This document shows, one piece after another, positions 6,700 through 9,525 of a DNA stretch of 9,525 bases (position 1 is the first letter of the stretch; every line of letters starts with the position of its first letter). The notes beneath the pieces were generated by a model. The model worked only from the letters and a program-made list of their open reading frames with translations, made no database searches and had not been told where the DNA came from. The translations under genes were made by a program, and so were the position numbers. The DNA is taken from assembly GCA_017629395.1 (NCBI GenBank), contig JAGBXH010000410.1:1-9525 (forward strand), read 5' to 3'. The DNA is from Clostridia bacterium (GTDB taxonomy: Bacteria; Bacillota; Clostridia; Oscillospirales; CAG-272).

Positions 6700-9525
6700 A
6701 TGGTGAGACAAAAATATTTTTGGCGTTGGCTGATACCGGTGTGTATATGTATTGGCTGTGTCCTGTCGGTGTTTTCCTTCTCTGCATGGGCAGAGGAGGA
6801 AGAAACACCCTTGCCAAGTATAACGGCGAATGCCGTTCAGGTAACTGCGGGTCAATCCGTGACCGTGTATTTGCATGGCCGTGATTTTGCTTCCGTAGGA
6901 GCGTTGGATCTCTATGCCTTTTATGATCCTGATGTGATGACCTTGACAAGTTGTGACAAACAAACGCTGGCTAGTAGCGCGCAGGTATCTATTAATACCG
7001 ATACACCGGGCGAAGCATGCTTTAGTGCAATTTCTACTTCCGGAATGAGCGGAAATGGAAACATATGGCGCTTACAATTTAAAATCAACGCACAAGCTGA
7101 TGCAGGCATCTACCATATCAATTTTGCTGTGGGAGATGCGTATAATCTTGCTCTATCACCTGTTCAAATCGCGGATACTGTTTGTGCCGTTACTGTGAAT
7201 GCGCCTAACCAAACTATCACTCCGCAAAAAATCACCGTGAATGCCCAATATAGCAGCAAGCAGTATCAGCAAGGGGATAGTTTCCAAGTAAAATACTATA
7301 CCTCTTCGGCAGCAGGGATGGCTTCTGCGGAGTTTGTCGTGACCTATGATCCCGAACTGCTACTTCCCACGAGCGTTACTTTGGGCTCTCAATTGACATC
7401 CGCAAATGGCGCAATTTGGTCTGTCAATGATACGATGCCGGGATGCATCAAAATCTCTTATGCGGCTTTGGAGGGGCTGACAGGTTCTGTTAACCCTTTG
7501 GTCGCAGTGGATTTTGAAGTGGTTGAAAGTGTTGCGGAAAATACCGTGTCCAAAATAGAGATGACGCTTGATCACCCGTATGACAGTGCGCTGAATGCTA
7601 TGACGGGTTCTAAAAGCACTGTGTCTCTCAACCTCAAGCCTGCCGATGTTGTACAGGTTTTGCCGGAGATTTCTGTTGAGAATGTCATATTTGACGGTAA
7701 TACACTTCGTTTGGATATTTTAGCGCCCAGTGAAACTCAAATCGCAGCTGGAGATTTTTCTCTTGTGTTCAACACCGGTTTCTTGGAGTGTATTTCGATT
7801 GAGTGCCCAGCAGAGGGGTGCATGATGATTGGCAACATCAAAAACGACGACGGGAAGGTCTTGTTCTCTTTCATTTGCGAGAATGGTATTTCTCAAGATA
7901 CGGTGTTGGCGACCCTGACATTTGATATTCTGCATTGCACGGATAATTCATCGTTATTCACGCTTGCAGGAAAAAATTTGGTTACTTCTGAATATGAAAA
8001 GATTGATGTCACGTATCAATCGGACTTTTCCAACATTGATTTGTCACATCAATTGACTTCTGTGGAGGCGCAGGCTCCCACCTGTACTGGTATTGGTTGG
8101 GACGCATACATGACTTGCTCACGTTGCGATTACACTACTTACGCAGAAAAGGCTGCGCTTGGGCACGATATGATGACTGATGCGGCAGTCGCTCCTGATT
8201 GTTTGAACACAGGATTGACCGCGGGTGCGCATTGCTCTCGTTGTAATGGCGCAACCACAGCACAGACGGAAGTGCCTGCGCTTGGTCACAGCCATAATGC
8301 AGTCGTGACGGCTCCTACCTGCACCGAGCAGGGCTACACCACGCACACCTGCCATTGCGGTGACGTTTACACGGATTCTTACGTGGATGCACTTGGACAC
8401 ACAGAGGTCATTGACGAGGCAGTTGCCCCCACTTGTACCACAACTGGCTTGACCGAAGGCAAGCACTGCTCCGTATGTAACGAAGTTCTCGGTGCGCAGA
8501 CCGAGATTCCCTCACTTGGCCACAAGGAAGAGACCATTGTCGGTAAGGATGCAACCTGCACCGAGACCGGCTTGACCGAAGGTAAGAAGTGCTCCGTTTG
8601 CGGAGAGACCACCGTTGCTCAGGAAGAGATTTCTGCTAAGGGTCACACCGAAGAGGTCATCCCCGGTAAGGACGCAACTTGCACCGAAACCGGTTTGAGC
8701 GAAGGCAAGAAGTGCAACGTTTGCGACACCGTGATCACCGCACAGACTGAGATCGCTGCCAAGGGTCATGCTTACGGCGATTGGGTAACCACCAAGGAGC
8801 CCACCGCGACCGAGGATGGTATGCGCGAGCAGACTTGTTCCGCTTGTGGCGACAAGATTTCCGAGAAGATCCCCGCAACCGGTGAGGATACCACCGAGCC
8901 TCCTACAGAGGAGCCCTCGGAGGATACTACCGAGCCTCCTACAGAGGAACCCAGCGAGGATACCACTGAACCTCCTACAGAGGAACCCAGCGAGGATACC
9001 ACCGAGCCTCCCACAGAGGAACCCTCGGAGGATACTACAGAACCTCCTACAGAGGAGCCCTCGGAGGATACTACAGAACCTCCTACAGAGGAGCCCTCGG
9101 AGGATACTACAGAACCTCCTACAGAGGAACCCAGTGAGGATACCACCGAGCCTCCTACAGAGGAGCCCTCGGAGGATACCACCGAGCCTCCTACAGAGGA
9201 TCCCTCGGAGGATACTACAGAACCTCCTACAGAGGAACCCAGTGAGGATACCACCGAACCTCCTACAGAGGAGCCCTCGGAGGATACTACAGAACCTCCT
9301 ACAGAGGAACCCAGCGAGGATACCACTGAACCTCCTACAGAGGAGCCCTCGGAGGATACTACAGAACCTCCTGCAGAGGAACCCAGTGAGGATACCACTG
9401 AGCCTCCTACAGAGGAACCCAGTGAGGATACCACTGAACCTCCTACAGAGGAGCCCTCGGAGGATCCTACAGAACCTCCTACAGAGGAGCCCTCGGAGGA
9501 TACTACAGAACCTCCTACAGAGGAA
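6700..9525 (+). CDS. Scaffoldin-like surface protein with three cohesin-like domains (3' end outside window)
   Basis: 942 residues are visible with no stop before the window edge. A signal peptide (1-31, cleavage after AWA) is followed by three divergent beta-sandwich domains of cohesin type, about residues 41-167, 177-314 and 323-446. The first two carry the hallmark (F/T)YDP-(D/E)-(V/L)-(M/L) strand after a hydrophobic D/E-(L/F) segment; the third has FNTGFLE in the same place. Their lengths of 120-140 residues fit cohesins. Seven Cys/His repeats follow (455-728), then a repetitive acidic Pro/Thr stalk (729 onward). By comparison with the related tail at the left edge of the window, a membrane or wall anchor is expected beyond the edge. 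The likely role is to hold dockerin-tagged proteins, first of all the protease encoded just upstream, at the cell surface; binding is inferred. The domains could instead be cohesin-fold modules with another ligand. There is no catalytic domain in the visible part. Confidence 0.88.
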   Translation, partial: MVRQKYFWRWLIPVCICIGCVLSVFSFSAWAEEEETPLPSITANAVQVTAGQSVTVYLHGRDFASVGALDLYAFYDPDVMTLTSCDKQTLASSAQVSINTDTPGEACFSAISTSGMSGNGNIWRLQFKINAQADAGIYHINFAVGDAYNLALSPVQIADTVCAVTVNAPNQTITPQKITVNAQYSSKQYQQGDSFQVKYYTSSAAGMASAEFVVTYDPELLLPTSVTLGSQLTSANGAIWSVNDTMPGCIKISYAALEGLTGSVNPLVAVDFEVVESVAENTVSKIEMTLDHPYDSALNAMTGSKSTVSLNLKPADVVQVLPEISVENVIFDGNTLRLDILAPSETQIAAGDFSLVFNTGFLECISIECPAEGCMMIGNIKNDDGKVLFSFICENGISQDTVLATLTFDILHCTDNSSLFTLAGKNLVTSEYEKIDVTYQSDFSNIDLSHQLTSVEAQAPTCTGIGWDAYMTCSRCDYTTYAEKAALGHDMMTDAAVAPDCLNTGLTAGAHCSRCNGATTAQTEVPALGHSHNAVVTAPTCTEQGYTTHTCHCGDVYTDSYVDALGHTEVIDEAVAPTCTTTGLTEGKHCSVCNEVLGAQTEIPSLGHKEETIVGKDATCTETGLTEGKKCSVCGETTVAQEEISAKGHTEEVIPGKDATCTETGLSEGKKCNVCDTVITAQTEIAAKGHAYGDWVTTKEPTATEDGMREQTCSACGDKISEKIPATGEDTTEPPTEEPSEDTTEPPTEEPSEDTTEPPTEEPSEDTTEPPTEEPSEDTTEPPTEEPSEDTTEPPTEEPSEDTTEPPTEEPSEDTTEPPTEEPSEDTTEPPTEDPSEDTTEPPTEEPSEDTTEPPTEEPSEDTTEPPTEEPSEDTTEPPTEEPSEDTTEPPAEEPSEDTTEPPTEEPSEDTTEPPTEEPSEDPTEPPTEEPSEDTTEPPTEE
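8062..8883 (+). repeat. Seven Cys/His repeats, diverged at the start and near-identical at the end
   Basis: Units of about 36-41 residues each contain a Cys, a Cys-x2-Cys (Cys-x-Cys in the third) and a closing GH. The last is a capping unit with YGDW and CSAC that lacks the first Cys and ends IPATG. The first three units (about 8062-8400) differ strongly from one another. Units five and six closely match, base for base over long runs, the units at 1-576, and the cap matches 577-687. The gradient suggests that repeats were added or homogenised near the stalk end. Confidence 0.9.
8884..9525 (+). repeat. 36-bp tandem repeats encoding EDTTEPPTEEPS stalk
   Basis: Seventeen full 36-bp units and 30 bp of an eighteenth run in perfect register to the window edge. 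Variants are DPS for EPS at 9172-9207, PAEE for PTEE at 9352-9387 and DPTE for DTTE at 9460-9495. Units at 9028-9063 and 9064-9099 are identical. The last Ser codon switches between TCG and AGC/AGT in an order that suggests duplications of 72 or 108 bp blocks. The product is an acidic, proline-rich, extended stalk. Confidence 0.95.

Noticed and set aside
8772..9434. Long open frame on the minus strand across the 36-bp repeats
   Set aside because: It is the reverse reading of a repeat whose codons contain no minus-strand stops; the product is a monotonous Ser/Gly/Val repeat without start context. The plus frame has a signal peptide and domains.
8884..9525. CRISPR array suggested by 36-bp periodicity
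   Set aside because: Units are directly contiguous with no spacers, stay in one reading frame and encode a stalk.

Overview
The window looks like a chromosomal accessory locus of a low-to-mid GC Gram-positive gut or rumen anaerobe of the Clostridia (Oscillospiraceae/Ruminococcus-like). The grounds are a dockerin-bearing exoenzyme next to cohesin-like domains, acidic Thr/Glu/Pro wall-spanning stalks, the Cys-x2-Cys repeat tails often seen in surface proteins of this group, Gram-positive Shine-Dalgarno sites and a textbook sigma-A type promoter. No rRNA, tRNA, phage, transposase or CRISPR sequence was seen, so the species cannot be named from this window.

Layout, all on the plus strand. (1) 1-999: the 3' end of a surface protein made of 41-residue Cys/His repeats, an EDTTV stalk and a C-terminal membrane segment without LPXTG. 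(2) 1000-1146: intergenic, with a perfect 11-bp hairpin and a doubtful 17-codon ORF. (3) 1147-1860: a small cytoplasmic protein of three zinc-ribbon modules, closed by a strong terminator at 1861-1898. (4) 1899-2024: intergenic, with a good promoter and ribosome binding site. (5) 2025-6686: a 1553-residue secreted, probably lipid-anchored, subtilisin-family protease ending in a type I-like dockerin. (6) 6700-9525 and beyond: the start of a secreted protein with three cohesin-like domains, seven Cys/His repeats and a 36-bp-periodic EDTTEPPTEEPS stalk running off the right edge. There is no gene-free stretch longer than about 165 bases.

The central interpretation is that genes 5 and 6 form a two-gene operon, 13 bp apart. 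It appears to encode a dockerin-tagged protease and a cohesin-bearing, cell-surface scaffoldin-like protein, a small protease-based relative of a cellulosome. The dockerin and the catalytic triad are clear in the sequence. The cohesin calls are by fold pattern and are less certain, and binding between the two proteins is inference. The partial gene at the left edge shares its repeat tail with gene 6 at both protein and DNA level, so it is probably the end of a second protein of the same surface family.

The locus has mosaic signs. Base composition and codon use change sharply inside the protease gene near 5487. The repeat tails of the two outer genes are near-identical in places although 8 kb apart, and both stalks show recent in-frame tandem duplication.
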